64,000 bases of DNA from Spinellus fusiger (Eukaryota; Mucoromycota; Mucoromycetes; Mucorales; Phycomycetaceae), in contig JALLLS010000044.1 of assembly GCA_025094145.1 (NCBI GenBank), forward strand, positions 186,001 through 250,000. The letters run 5' to 3'. The translations under genes and the position numbers were made by a program. This document shows positions 1 through 12,044 of this stretch, piece after piece; within the stretch, counting starts at the first letter, position 1, and every line of letters begins with the position of its first letter. The notes below the pieces were generated by a model, which was not told the DNA's origin, ran no database searches, and saw only the letters and a program-made list of their open reading frames with translations.

Positions 1-18
1 CTTTAAGTGTTGTTTTAG

Positions 19-2346
19 CTAGCGAAGAAGAGACATGTCCTTTACAATATCAGCTAATACAGCCTCAGTAATCTCCTTTGTTTCTTCCCATAGGCAGGTC
101 AAAAAGAACAGGGCAAGAGGAGAGACATTGGGAGGAGGATTGGATTTCATGGCCTGTTTATTCTATAAGCCATCAAGACAAACACAGTGGAGGGGGCTTA
201 CCTTGAGAGAGGCTTCCTTTTCTATTGTCGTGGTTTTCACTTGTTGGACAATGGATTCCAACATTACCATTACGCGTCGTTCATTATCAAGACTGATTCT
301 TTCTGTTTGGCCCATCACAACATCATGCCAAGCAAGGACTTTATGATTAAATCCTGGCTGTCCTACTCCTTCCAAGGCCAACAACCGTAGTGCACACCAC
401 AATCGAAAAGAGACATCTCCCTTTTTCATAGAGTAATCTCTATGGCAACAGTGGGTAGGTATAGGTAGTCATGGCATCAGTACTTGCATGTAGCTCCAAA
501 CTACTCTTTTTGTATGATATTACCCTGAATATCTGAATAGATAGATAGATAAATAGATAGATATAGTCATAAGTACATTATTCCACTCTTTCTGTATGAT
601 ATTACCCTGCATTCTCCAGTATCTCTTCCTTTATCTTGACACCTGGTGGGGATTCCATGGTATTGAATAAACCCCACACTTCTGTGTCCAGGTGAATGTA
701 GTTGAATTGATTGTTGGGCACTACAAATCCATATTCTTTAAGAATAGCCATATTATCATGTGGCCCATAGTTAATGAATACTTGTTCTCCTTTAGCATAA
801 GGAGTTAATGTCTTGATTTCAAAGCACTGTGTTCTTCGATTGAATCCACTCTCTATCTTTGCATCCCATGTATGATTAAGAAAGTCCAGTACAGGTGCCA
901 ATGCCATATTGCCTTCTTTGGTGACTGTGTCTGTAGCATTCATATAGATACAACGGGTATTGACTAGAGAGTGGATAAGAGAAAGAAGAGTGGATAGACA
1001 TTACCACATAACCAAGCCCATGCGTATTCATCGTAATGAATAGGATCCATGGTCTCTTGTGTGGGTGGGCTATGGGTCTGTTAAAGAAGCACTATCAGAG
1101 TCACTTTACTACTGCCAGTCCCACGACAGTAGATGTCTATCTGTCCTATCTGTCCCATTCATCCCATCCATCTGTGCGTAGGATTTACCTCCATATACTT
1201 GGAAACGGCCTTAAAGTCCTGGTGTATATTCACTCGTTGCTGGATGACTTGTTCTAACCAATGAAATCCATTGCTGTCAATGCATTTGCTTTACTATTTT
1301 ACACTCGACTCTATTTACCTAAGAGTGCATTGGGAAAGTAGGGATGAAGTGTCTCTGGGTAATTGACGGGCATTGTGTTAAAATGTAAAGGCAGCAAATC
1401 AACATAATATCTCCACCATGACATTTTATCACGGCGTAAAAGAACAAGATGAAGGGCCAACAGTGAATGAGTGCTTAGTGTGTGGGTGCCATACACATCC
1501 GCCAATGACTTGTTCGTGATGAGGAATTTCTTTGGGACAGCTACAATCACTTCTCCTGCCTAAGGATAAAGAAAAAAATGGAAGATCCAAGACATTAAGA
1601 AGAGGAAGAAGAGGAAGGATGGTTAAAGAGAGTCCATCCAATTCCCAATTTCGAATGCAATTGATTAATCCCTTGTGTTTCTTATAGAACACTTTCTTAT
1701 AGACTATAGAACTTGCCTCAATGGGTTCTACGGCCATCATCCCTTATCATTTGTTTATATGTTTTTATTACTCAATAATAGAATACTCATGTCTCTCTGT
1801 GTTTATTCTATCTCTTTCTTACCACGGCCGGTGTCTATTAAGAGTAGGAAATCGACAGGCAAAAGAGTAAGAAAGTAAGGAGGAGGATGTATTGACTTTA
1901 TCACTTACCAGAGAAGTTGGCAAGCGTGAGTTTTGTCTTTGGAAATCCATTGTCTTCTAGCCACTGAATCAATTGTTGGTAGCTCTTCTCCTGGATAATG
2001 TGTCCTATCGTCCCATATTGAAAGGGAAGAGGCAGAGGCAGAGAAGAATAAGCAGAGGGTCATGGCGTTATAGTCACCCATGTGTTTGTGGTCTGTCTGT
2101 GCTGCAGTGAAGGAAGAGAAGAGTCACAAAACAAATAATAACGGTAAGTGTATGTTATCTTAGCGTTCTCGTAAGACGCCTTTGCACTTTACCACACAAG
2201 CAGTCCTTCCAACCCAAGAACTCCTCCGTGGCTTTGAACTGTATCGCTGCTTCAAATGTGATGCCTTTCTCCAGAGAGTTCTCCAGAGAGTTCTCCAGAG
2301 AGTGTAGATATGTCTTGATGGAATATATAAAGAGTACTTTCTTCAA
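19..2346 (-). CDS. SET-domain protein lysine methyltransferase, SETD4/LSMT type
   Basis: Ten exons were traced on the minus strand: 2346-2193, 2004-1909, 1834-1823, 1742-1717, 1559-1319, 1253-1189, 1053-1005, 963-606, 439-202 and 153-19. They sum to 1374 nt (457 aa). Family landmarks are the TGRG motif, a WAW..VNTR block, the cofactor/substrate segment DFLNHT and the closing GEQVFINYGPHDN, followed by a Rubisco-LSMT-like helical C-terminus. Such enzymes methylate lysines of nuclear or cytosolic proteins using S-adenosylmethionine; the substrate here is unknown. Two oddities: the TGRG motif is carried by a 12-nt exon, and the intron at 1716-1560 has a GC donor. The first exon contains a 12-nt tandem repeat (LEN/SLE) and its ATG is the least certain part; the gene could start differently upstream of 2004. 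Confidence 0.82.
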
Positions 2347-2850
2347 TCAACAGACACTCATAAAACACATGAAGAAGTATCAGCTGTAGCTTCTATTGAT
2401 GAGTTCATAGGTGCACAGTCAAGGTGCACTTGGCAACCTCTTTAATAAAACACACTCTTCTTTATGTATTGGTCTTTCTAGATCACCGGTGCTTAAGAAG
2501 TGATATTCTATTGCTTGTTCCTTGATAGCAAGTAGACCTTTTCTTCCTCCTTTCTCTCTTATGCTCATTGAACTCTACCTCCAATGACACATGTTCTATA
2601 AGCAAGAAGAAGATGGGCTCAATTCACTCCATCACTTCCTTAGTCTGGAGGGCACTTTTTTCTGTTTACATTCTTATAACCTACGGCCTACCCCCATAGG
2701 CTTGGGTGGCTGTAGCTGTCCCAAATAAGCTACAGGTGGACAGGACAAGGTTCTACCAGAGGTGTGACTCTTTTGCTGCTGCATATTCCCACTTGGCTAT
2801 TCCCACTTGGCTGCTCCTCTTTCATAAAGTACTTACACTCTTACTGCACA

Positions 2851-2882
<32 letters not shown>

Positions 2883-2924
2883 TACACACACACACACATA
2901 CACACACACACAGAACCGCCTTTG
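2347..2924. other. Intergenic region with CA-rich microsatellite
   Basis: No gene seen. It lies between the divergent SET-domain and Snx41-like genes. Positions about 2849-2912 are a (CA)n tract interrupted by CATA units that ends just before the proposed Snx41 start codon. The tract could equally be the pyrimidine-poor end of a 5' intron ending in CACAG at 2911. Confidence 0.6.
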
Positions 2925-4873
2925 ATGAGCGTCTCCAAGAACCCACACCGCCTCTCCTACCAAAGCACCTGTGATTGTGCTATTGACAGGGCTATTCGAC
3001 TAGGCAACAACCATATTTTTATTACAGGCGCACAGAAACAGCTCGATAGACCTACAGGAAAGAGTTACATTACGTACCATATCCGTGTAGGCATTAACAA
3101 AGTAAGCCCCACCCACCCGCAACGAACAAAAGACACTCATGCCACCGCCCACAGGACATTGAAACTGAGCATCGGTACAGTGAGTTTGAGTCCCTGCAAA
3201 AGGCTCTGTTCAGACTGCACCCAGTGCTTATTGTCCCGCCTATTCCTGAGAAACACTCCCTTAGTAAATTGGACAGCAGGCCACACTGCTTAGACGACTG
3301 ATGTTTCTTCTGTTAGTCGACTATGCTGCTCTACAGACAAGAGTCAGAGATGACTGGTGCAGAATAGAAAAGAGAAAGCGGATGCTACAGACCTTTCTGA
3401 ACAGAGTGGCCAGACATCCAGAACTAGGCAGACACCATGTCTTTCATGAATTCCTCGATAGCACCAAGCGATGGGTAAACATCAATAGCTGCACCTCTAT
3501 TTCTGTGCATGAGGTAATTAAGTACAGGAAAGATTAGGCCAATGTACTGCGCTCGCCTCCACTCTCCACCCTCCCCAAGAACCTTCTCATGATGATCCTT
3601 GCACGACAGCCAGATGGACAGATCAAGGTGCTTCCAGAGCAGTGTCTGCCTCCCATAACATCCTCGTACAATGTCAAGTGTCCAGACATGCGGTTTGAAC
3701 AGACAGAGGTCATGGCATTCAAAGTGGCACACTACATGGGCCATACGCTGGAGAGGAGCCATTCTCGTGTCATGCGTCGACTGGGAGGTACAGTCCATTG
3801 TCCATTGTCCATCGAGAGAATAAGAGGGAGGGAGGGGAGGCACAGGCTAACAAACGGTTGCGATGATCCCTATTAGAACAGTCAATGGAGGATTCTGTCC
3901 TGGGAGATGTGTACAATGGACTGGGTGCAAATGAAACAGAGCCTGTCTCCAGGGCCATCACAAAGATAGGAAGGGCCGTGGACACCTGCTATACAGAAAC
4001 AACCCACATGGTAAGTGGTCTTTTTTCTTTTTTTCTCTTTCTTCTATCTACCCAACAGGCCATGGACACCCACCTTCTCCTCCACAAGGTGACTTTATTA
4101 GAAGGTGAATTGGCTTTACAGACCCAAGAACATACTCAGCTAGCCCATAGTGTGAAGCAGGTGCTTAGATTCAGGCACCAGAAACAGGCACAGATGGAAC
4201 TCATTGAAGCCAGTCTCACCAGCCAACAGCAGACATTGGATCATTTGCAGCGCAAAGAAGAAGAGTCCAGGCGTCTTCAGCATGTATTGACAGTAGAGCA
4301 GCAGGTGGTGCATGAACCCTCTTCTTCCGAGACACAGGAAGACTCTGTTTCTCCCGAGGACTTTTATTCTCCCATCCTACAGCGCCACAAGCTAAGGTCC
4401 CCTAGGAAATGGTCAGGAAGACCTTTTCAATTCTTCAATACAGTAGGAAATACACTTCATCATATGATGGAGGTAGACCATGAAGAAGCACGTCAGGATC
4501 AGCTGGACAGGACAAAGGAGATGATGGAGAAGGTGGGTTGAGAGTGGGCTGTTGCTTGTGCTTATTCTGTGCTGGGGGATGTGTAGTTGCAGGAGGCATT
4601 GGTGCTGGCTCGTATGGATCTCACAGATGCCTCGAATCGATTGGAGGCAGATGTGGTACGGTATCAGCAGCAAAAGGCGAGGGATTTGCGTGATATGCTG
4701 TTGGTGTATGCAAAGACCCATGTTCGTTATTGCCAAAAAGTAAGGACTCTTTCTCGGGTGGATGGTATTAGGCTTCTTCTAATGCTGTTTATGGGTGGAT
4801 GTGTGTATAGAATATGGAGGCATGGCAAGAAGCACAAACACAAGCAGAGACACTTCCATACGACACACTCTAA
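2925..4873 (+). CDS. SNX41: Sorting nexin of Snx41/Atg20 type (PX-BAR)
   Basis: Eight exons: 2925-3101, 3155-3263, 3317-3474, 3538-3787, 3877-4010, 4059-4532, 4587-4739 and 4811-4873; total 1518 nt, 505 aa. The PX domain runs from about residue 25 (IFITGAQ, SYITYHIRVG) through RYSEFESL and LIVPPIPEKH to RKRMLQTFLNR, which binds PI3P on endosomes. The rest is a long helical BAR-type region ending in KTHVRYCQKNMEAWQEAQ. In yeast Snx41 and Atg20 pair with Snx4 for endosome-to-Golgi retrieval and selective autophagy. The start ATG follows a CA repeat and an additional upstream exon is possible. The gene converges on the TCD gene with about 105 bp between stop codons. Snx41 versus Atg20 orthology was not resolved. 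Confidence 0.85.
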
Positions 4874-4978
4874 TCTATCTATCTATTTGTCTATCTATCT
4901 ATCTATCTATCTATCCATTTGTCTATTCATCTCTATCGCTCTTACACTGTGGCCATTTCTCTCTATCTTTCTTAATGT
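4874..4978. repeat. TCTA tetranucleotide repeat in convergent 3' spacer
   Basis: A (TCTA)n tract at about 4876-4916 fills most of the short spacer between the stop codons of two convergent genes. It will be transcribed into the 3' UTR of one or both. Confidence 0.7.
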
Positions 4979-6954
4979 TTACTCTTTATTCTTTGGCTTG
5001 AACAATGCCTGAAGTCTCTTCTCCTGTTCAAATCTCTTGTTGACAAAATCAGCCACATCTATACCACACAAACAAACAAATCAATAAATAGATAGATAGA
5101 TAATACCATCCGTTTCTATCCAATACTTTACCTTGACCATACTGTACCACCATGTCCACACCCAAAGGCAACTTCTCATGCTGCCTTGCCTCGTCTTTAC
5201 TCATACACACAGTATTTGTATAACTCAACGGCTCGCGTGTATCCCAACGAACCAAGGCAATACGATCTTGGGGCCCTGACAAAACACTCCTTCCCTGCCA
5301 CAGTTCCTCAAAGATATACCCTACATCCACAACAGAAAGGGTACATGTCCTTTTATAGATGTTATATAAACATGGAGATAGATCCTCTTGTCAGTTCTCT
5401 TTTTTTTCTTATTCTCTTATTCTCTTATTCTCTTTCTTTTCATAGGGGCTTTTCTCGTAACTTACTTGCTATTGAATTGAAGAGACTCACGTGTTGCCAG
5501 ATCACGCAGGAGACGTGCATACAGGCCCTCTCTTACACAAGGCAGGGGTGTGGCATAGGCGGAAAAATCAGCCAATTGAAGGAGAATAAAGGTAGCGATG
5601 GCCATGCCAAACTGACTGGTGATCATCGTGAGAGTGGGTAAGGTACGGGTAGGAAAGTCAGGGACAGGTCCAGTATGTTTACCTAGTAAATGTCAATGAA
5701 ATTCCATTTGGATCCAAAAAGAAAGAAAAGAAAGAAAGAAAGAAAGAGGGAGGGACTTACTCATGTCAGGCTTCTCGGTGGAAAAGACAACAGGGACGTC
5801 TTTATCAATTCCCAAACTTCTTAGTCTTCTTCTCAGGGCGCGTGAAAGTGGATCCACTGTATAGAAATAAGAAACCCCACCAATGAGAAATCCATGGATT
5901 CCTAATTCCTCATTATAAACAAAAAGAAAGAGGGTTGTTTACCTGTGGTGGCACTGATATCCACTACAGAAATACGTGTGGGATCTGCCTTTCCTCCTGC
6001 TCCCATAGCACTCAATACTTTGATGCCGTTGTTCTTGCAGTACTGAATCAGTGTCACCTTTGCTTCCACATCATTGAGTGTGTCGATGACATAGTCCGGA
6101 GTGCCTAGAACAACCTGCCCTTAACTTTCTTGTGCATGTGGATGTGTGGATGTGTGGATGTGGGTGGATGTGGATGTGGGTATAAGTAGGATGTGGGTAT
6201 AAGTAGATGGAGAGAGAGAGAGCGCAAAGAGAAATAAAATAATAGGTGGGCAGATCATGAGCATACATGTCTATTTACCCTCTAACAGTGTCTGCATTGT
6301 TTCTATAGTCATTGACTCCACTTGACACTCTATACGTGCAAAGGGAGCTGTCTCCAACAAATGTCGCTTCAGTGCCACTACTTTAGGTACTCCAATGTCC
6401 TGTCGTGTGGCTTCTGCCATATGTGACAGATTGGTCAAGGAAACATAACCAGGATCCACCAGACGTATCATTTGAATTCCTGAGCGCACCAACATAGAGG
6501 CTGTCCATGAGCCTATGCTGCCTACGCCTACTACAATAATGCGAGCTCCTTGAAGTTGCTTCACTTTCTCAGGACCAAGGAATGCAATATTACGGGCCAG
6601 TTGTTCATCGATCAACGACAGATCATGGTCATGTGTAGGAGCAGGTCCTATCTTTTCCTGGGCAATCGTCCCAAGGGCTGATAGTTGTTGTGAGGGTGTG
6701 GAGGCTACCATGGCAGCATGCTTCAAGTCATTGGACTTCCACTGACGCTGGGTGGTTTGGTAGCTGAAAATACTTGTGGCAGTAAGAGCAGCAGCAGCTA
6801 CAGCTGTTAGTGTGACACGTGTGGTGGATGGATGAGCGTCTATCCATTGGCTCACAGTTGTTCCCAAGTGCTGGACCCACTCTGTCATTGATTTAGGAAG
6901 GGGGAGAGGGGGTTGAAGGACGAGAGCACGGTGAAAACGGTATGACGTCAACAA
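4979..6954 (-). CDS. TCD1: tRNA threonylcarbamoyladenosine dehydratase (TCD1/TCD2, TcdA family)
   Basis: Six exons: 6954-6279, 6104-5943, 5856-5761, 5682-5491, 5320-5132 and 5058-4979; total 1395 nt, 464 aa. It is an E1-like ThiF/MoeB fold protein: ATP-binding glycine motif VVGVGSIGSW, then RLVDPGYVSLTNLSH and DTLNDVEAKVTLIQYC. The C-terminal YIFEELWQGRSV...RWD segment is characteristic of fungal TCD proteins. The enzyme cyclises t6A37 of ANN-decoding tRNAs to ct6A using ATP. The N-terminus carries an alanine-rich hydrophobic stretch at about residues 48-66, consistent with the mitochondrial outer-membrane anchoring reported for yeast Tcd1/Tcd2. The intron between exons 1 and 2 holds a GTGGAT-type tandem repeat (about 6130-6195). 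Which of the two yeast paralogues it matches was not resolved. Confidence 0.88.
6120..6230. repeat. GTGGAT-like tandem repeat inside a TCD intron
   Basis: Direct, imperfect repeats of 6-8 bp (GTGGATGT, GGGTGGAT, GGGTATAAGTA) occupy most of the 174-nt intron between 6278 and 6105. Confidence 0.65.
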
Positions 6955-8653
6955 GAAGAGTGACTTGTACTTTATCAGGAAGAGGTCTCTGTGTGTAATG
7001 TATGGGTAGTGTGGGGAGAGTGTCTATACTCTATAGTATTTAATTGTATGGTACGGTGATATTGATGCCGTTGTGTCTACTATGTACTGTCTACTATGTA
7101 CTGTCTACTGCCTACTCTCTACTCTCTACTCTCTACTCTCTACTCTCTACTATGTATTGTTGTGTATCTAGGGGCACTGTCATTCATGCATAGACATATA
7201 CTTTATCTAGTCTTCATAATCCCTTCTTTATCCTATATTCCTATGACCTTTGTCTCTCTAATTGAAACACAGTCTATAGATGGATAGGCATCATTTATGA
7301 ATACCATTAGAATCCAAACTAATGATGCCATTAAAGAAGGGAAAACTGGATCCAACCACTAAGGGCACTTGTGAAGGACAGAGAGGAGTTTTTATAGGCT
7401 TGTATGTAAATATCACTGCACTGATAGAGAATACGTATGGGTGTTTTCTGATGTGTAAATATATTAGTTTTAAATGCCATGGCTACAGAATACAATAAGT
7501 TTCTTAGTCATATAATTACAAGGCTAATATGATTCTGTGTTTGTTTGTAGTAGGATTGTTTATATTTATTATTCATAGCTATTATGCTCCATTTATTGAT
7601 TCACTTTGGTTTCCATTTCCGTGGATTCTCCCAAGTCCAAACTCAATTCTCCCTGCAGATAATAAAGAAGCAAAGAAGAAGGATTGCACCAATGACTTGA
7701 TGACAGATAGTCTTTACTACTTAGTGTCTGAATTCTGTCTTTTTTTTCTTCTTTCTATTCTTTTCTGTCCCATTCATGGATTGAAATAATCCATCTTTGG
7801 TCCATCTCTGGTCTATCCACCAATCATTGTCATAGGATGTGGTAGGACAGCACAACAGCGAATGAACAAGTCGAGTAGGCAACATCGTGATCTCACACTA
7901 CCAGAGTGCAGAATAAAAATAGTACACTTTCTCACCTTTGGATCATGCGTTGACAAGGCATATATTTTAACAGGATAAGCACGAGGCAGAGAAAATATTT
8001 AAACTTGCAGGTGGTGAGGGACAGTGAAGCAGAAGGAATTCTGAGGATTGGATCTTGATTGAGGAATTCTGAGGACTATAACTGAGGGATTGGCTAGAGA
8101 AAAGAACGAGAGGCTATTATAATATAATGATGTATTATTTGTGCATTAGTATATTAATATACATATAAACAGTGATGAGTAATAAGTAATAATAATCAGT
8201 AATAATCAGTATTAATCAGTGATAATATTCCATCATAATCACAATTTCACTTGTAGACAAGTAGACACCCCTCTCTACTTATGCACTAGTAAACACTTCT
8301 TTGTCCTAATTCTCTTACACTTACATAGAACCAACGCCAATGATCTACTTTCAATGCGGTGTTGTACAAAATGTCCCTCCTACTGTGTTTGGAGATTGTC
8401 GCCCTAAATACACCTGTCCTCATTCTTCTCATGTAGGACAAGAGAAGCGAGATTATATTTTCTACACCTTTGGGTTATTCTCCAGGGTGAAGAAAAGCAT
8501 GTTGCACAAGTGTCCGCTCATGCCAGAACGAATCATTCCCCCACCACAGAATTAATTATAGATTCATTCTTCTTGGTGTGATGCCAGAACTCAATGAAGT
8601 GTGTTACCCAATAGGGAGGGCGGCTTGTAGATCATTATGTGAAGTCAAGGGAC
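6955..8653. other. Intergenic region without recognised gene
   Basis: Divergent spacer of about 1.7 kb. Positions about 7078-7150 are a repeat of CTACT(C/A)T units. Small open frames at 7529-7789 and 8340-8555 show no family signature and no convincing splice partners, so they are not called. Confidence 0.55.
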
Positions 8654-8879
8654 ATGGGCAAAACAGTGGCTGAAGGACGAACAAAGAGACAAAAGACAAA
8701 AAAGACATTAGGTAAGGGCTGTGTCTTTCTGTCCACTTTTTCTTGCATTCTTTTTTTTCCTTTTATTCCTTTGTATAGTGAGGAGTTATTTCTGAAGGAT
8801 CAATACCTGCAAATAATACGACTGAACTTCTTCAGGTTATTGAGCGCCCATTTCTACTGACTTGAATTTTCCTATTTTC

Positions 8880-9010
8880 TCTTTCTCTTTTTCTCTTTTT
8901 CCCTTTTTCCCTTTTTCCCTTTTTCCCTCTTTCACTTTTGTCTTTCCTCTTTCCCTCTTTCTCTTTTTTCTTTTTTTCTCCTTTTCCTCAAGTACTCTTT
9001 TGATCTCTTT
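8880..9010 (+). repeat. Polypyrimidine tract (CTTTTTC/CCCTTTT)
   Basis: About 130 nt of almost pure C/T on the plus strand, in blocks such as CTTTTTCC. It could be the pyrimidine tract of an intron running from a donor at 8712 to an acceptor at 9059, or a promoter-proximal element of the gene that follows. Confidence 0.6.
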
Positions 9011-9050
9011 GTTTTGGTATAAATAATATTGCTGCAGTGCATTGTTTACT

Positions 9051-10037
9051 ATGCTTGCAGTTCAGTCAGCCCAGTCTACCTCCTATGACCTTCCTCTTCC
9101 AGGCACAGCTCTCTTGAGTAGTGTGGGAGATTCACAGTCATACTATTTCTACCAAAAGCTCAGTCGATCACAACCCACCTCACCCACCTCACCCACCTCA
9201 CCCACCTCACCTACACAACCCACACAACTCACACAAACACCACCACCACCACCACCACTACACCAGCCTATATCTCCCAAGTCTCCTTCATTCCCCTCCC
9301 ATTCTTCCATTCCTAGAGATATCTCGTAAGTCCCCACCTGTCTTTTGTCTGTGTAGATCTCCTACCTCCTTTACCCCACCTCCTTTTATTTTTCATCAAC
9401 AGCTCATCTTTTCTCATGTTCTCTTTTCATTCTCAGACATTCGCCGATACAATCAAATACATCCCTTATTCGTACTCCGAAATCAGCAGCAGCAGATCCA
9501 ACGCACACCTCACTCACCCATCCTAGGTCTCGTAAAGTGAGCTTCAATGAACAAGTGGTGGTGGTGTGCACGGTATTTGATATTGATGAGAATGAGACAC
9601 TGGAAGAAGATCCCTGGGATGATCCTTATGATGATCCTTATGACGATCCTTATGACGACGAATACGATCTGAATGGCAATGCTCTTTTAGAGGATTCAGA
9701 TACAGTGGATGAGGAAATGGACAGGTATCGAAGGGCAGCCCGTCTTGCCCAGGCCAATATCAACAACAACAGTCTCAATATCAACACTGCCTACAGCACC
9801 TACAATGCCTCCACAGGTGCATTAGATCTGTCAGAGGGGTATCTGCCACGCAAACTCGCTGACTATCGACAGTCTTCCTTGCCTGCAACAATGATGGCAG
9901 CCAACACTGCCACCAACACGAACGAGGCCCAAGCATCATGGCAGAAGAAGAAGAAGTTTGGTATTAAAGTGTCAATGCTAGTAAAGAAGATCAGTCGACG
10001 TCTGAAGCAGCCAGGAGGAGGTCAGAGTACGAAATAA
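9051..10037 (+). CDS. Protein with PP1-docking-like RVxF motif and DDPY repeats
   Basis: Two exons, 9051-9325 and 9437-10037, give 291 aa. No family was recognised. The N-terminal half is Ser/Thr/Pro-rich with tandem TSP units and a proline run. At about residues 121-129 the sequence RSRKVSFNE fits the RVxF consensus used to dock protein phosphatase 1. Next comes an acidic block with three DDPY repeats (a 12-nt tandem repeat). The C-terminus is strongly basic (KKKKFGIKV, KKISRRLKQ), suggesting membrane or nucleic-acid contact. An alternative start at 8654, spliced from 8711 to 9060, would stay in frame and add a short basic N-terminus. The phosphatase link is inference from the motif alone. 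Confidence 0.65.
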
Positions 10038-10209
10038 GTCAGTCACCTTTTGATTTCCATCCACACCCACATTTCTCTTTCTTTCCTTTCCTTTATGCAC
10101 ACTACCTCTACACACCCAATGGTCTTTTGTTCTCTTTCTTTGTAGTGGACAGAGTATCTTTCTTTTCCTTATTTTTGCTTTCTCATTATTACCCTTGATG
10201 TATACCTCT

Positions 10210-10750
10210 TTTTCATTTTGCTGTTGTTGTTGTTGTTTTGTTTAATAATACTACTGTGTTGCTATTGTTTTTATTATTATTGTTGTTGTTGTTGTTGTTG
10301 TTATTATTATTATTATTACTATTACTATTACTCTTATTATTATTATTATTACTATTACTCTTATTATTATTACTATTACTCTTATTATTATTATTACTAT
10401 TACTCTTATTATTATTATTATTATTACTATTACTCTTATTATTATTATTATTATTACTATTACTCTTGTTATTATTATTACTATTACTCTTATTATTATT
10501 ATTACTATTACTATAATTATTACTATTACTATTACAATAATTATTACTATTACTATTACAATAATTATTACTATTACTCTTATTATTATTATTATTATTA
10601 TTACTATTACTGTTACTATTATTATTTATTACTTATTATTGATGTAATTACAATTACTACTATGACTATGACTATTATTACTATGACTATTATTATTATT
10701 GTTATTATTATCACCACCACTACTACTACCACTACCACCACCACTACTAT
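10210..10750 (+). repeat. Large imperfect TTA/TAC/TCT trinucleotide array
   Basis: About 500 bp of trinucleotide repeats, mainly TTA with regularly spaced ACT and CTC units that build a higher-order period (TTATTACTATTACTC and longer). It ends with CACCAC/TACTAC units. It sits between the RVxF gene and the 3' end of the F-box gene. The open frames inside are homopolymers of Leu or Tyr and are not considered genes. Confidence 0.9.
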
Positions 10751-10753
10751 TCT

Positions 10754-12044
10754 TCATGAAGGCTGTGATGATTGCATCATCCATTGTTTTATAAAAGAAA
10801 TAGGCGTCACCATACCATGACGCACAATAACGTCCCACAAAGAAGAGAATAAAAAAACGGAATGCCCGGAACCAGTACCACAAGTAAAAGGAACCTCTGG
10901 TATGCGTTCCTGTTCTTGTACAATAGAAAAACAATCTCTATAATCAGAATAGAGTTGTGATGAGGGAATGGACACTAATCGCACCCAATCTAATTCCTAA
11001 TACACCAAGAGTGAGTGAATTTTGGCCCCCTTTCTTTTATGTATACTTTTGTATACTTTTGCATGGACTTTACTATTGCGTACCATGCCTGACTTCCATA
11101 GTCTCGTCTTCTTTTCACATGTAATACAGATATCAGTATACCCCCAACTGTATTCTATTTTCAACCATCCTGGCAATGTAATCAGGAGCCAGGAGCCACT
11201 TTTGGCATCTTTGCTTTTATAAAAGTCCTTGGGTGTTGTGTAAGTCATTGTGAAGCAGGGTGGCAACATGGGAGAGTGCGGGTGCTGTTTATATTCACAT
11301 GTAGATGGACATGGACATGTGTATGGTTTATGATGGTGCTTCAATAGACACAGGGAAGAACGAGACACTTACTAATAAAGACACTGTGAAATCAATGGGC
11401 TCATTCCATTGCGAGGCCTCTGTCAGGCGTAGTCTCCATTGTACATTGTATATGCCTGGAGGAACTGCTTTGAGGGTACCATGGACCTTTACACATAAAA
11501 GAGACAATGAGAGACAATGAGAAACAGAATCGGAGAAGAGTGTACACAAAGGGATTTATTACATCCAGGCAACACACAGAAGATAATTTAGCGATCGATC
11601 CATGGTAGCTGTCTGTTGTAACCACTGTGTTCCAATGAGGACTGTAATTATGCAGGATAACCATATTCTTTGATACAGACAGCTCCAAGACAGCTGCAAC
11701 CCAAAAAAAAAAGGAGAAAAAGGAGAAAAAGGAGAAAAAGGGTAAGAAGGGAATCACTAAAGACAAAAGACAAACTGACCTTTGGAGAGATACAGTTCAC
11801 GCCAATCCATGTCCTTGGAAATATGTCTTGGTTCTATTTCTCCAAAGCGGTACAGATACATGGCCCTCCACAGTGACTGGTTGTAGGCCAATGCCAATCC
11901 CTTTTCGCATGTCTTTTTTCTCTCTTCATTAGTGATTCTCTACAAGACACTCACTTTACTCAGTTGTTTTAGATCATGTTGTGAGAAGGAAGCAAGGATT
12001 TTCAGGACAATCTCATGAGGAAGATTCAATAACCGAGACGACAT
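10754..12044 (-). CDS. F-box protein
   Basis: Six exons: 12044-11955, 11939-11780, 11693-11563, 11486-11373, 11284-11084 and 10996-10754; total 939 nt, 312 aa. Residues 5-50 read as an F-box (LPHEIVLKILASFSQHDLKQ, then SLWRAMYLYRFGE and DWRELY), which normally binds Skp1 in SCF ubiquitin ligases. The middle part, VPPGIYNVQWRLRL followed by GWLKIEYSW, resembles the PP2/lectin-like substrate domain of some F-box proteins; this second assignment is tentative. The reading frame ends beside the TTA array. The first intron is only about 15 nt by this model (11954-11940), too short for normal splicing, so the first two exons may be joined differently. Confidence 0.68.

Noticed and set aside
7529..7789. 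Hydrophobic 86-codon frame
   Set aside because: T-rich DNA gives Phe/Leu runs by chance; no splice partners or family signature.
10238..10516. Open frames coding for long Leu or Tyr homopolymers
   Set aside because: They are translations of the TTA array and carry no protein signal.
11670..11876. Lysine-rich frame on the plus strand
   Set aside because: It is antisense to the F-box gene and produced by an A/G-rich intron.
11940..11954. 15-nt intron between F-box exons 1 and 2
   Set aside because: Too short to be a real intron; kept only as a sign that the exon 1/2 junction is modelled imperfectly.
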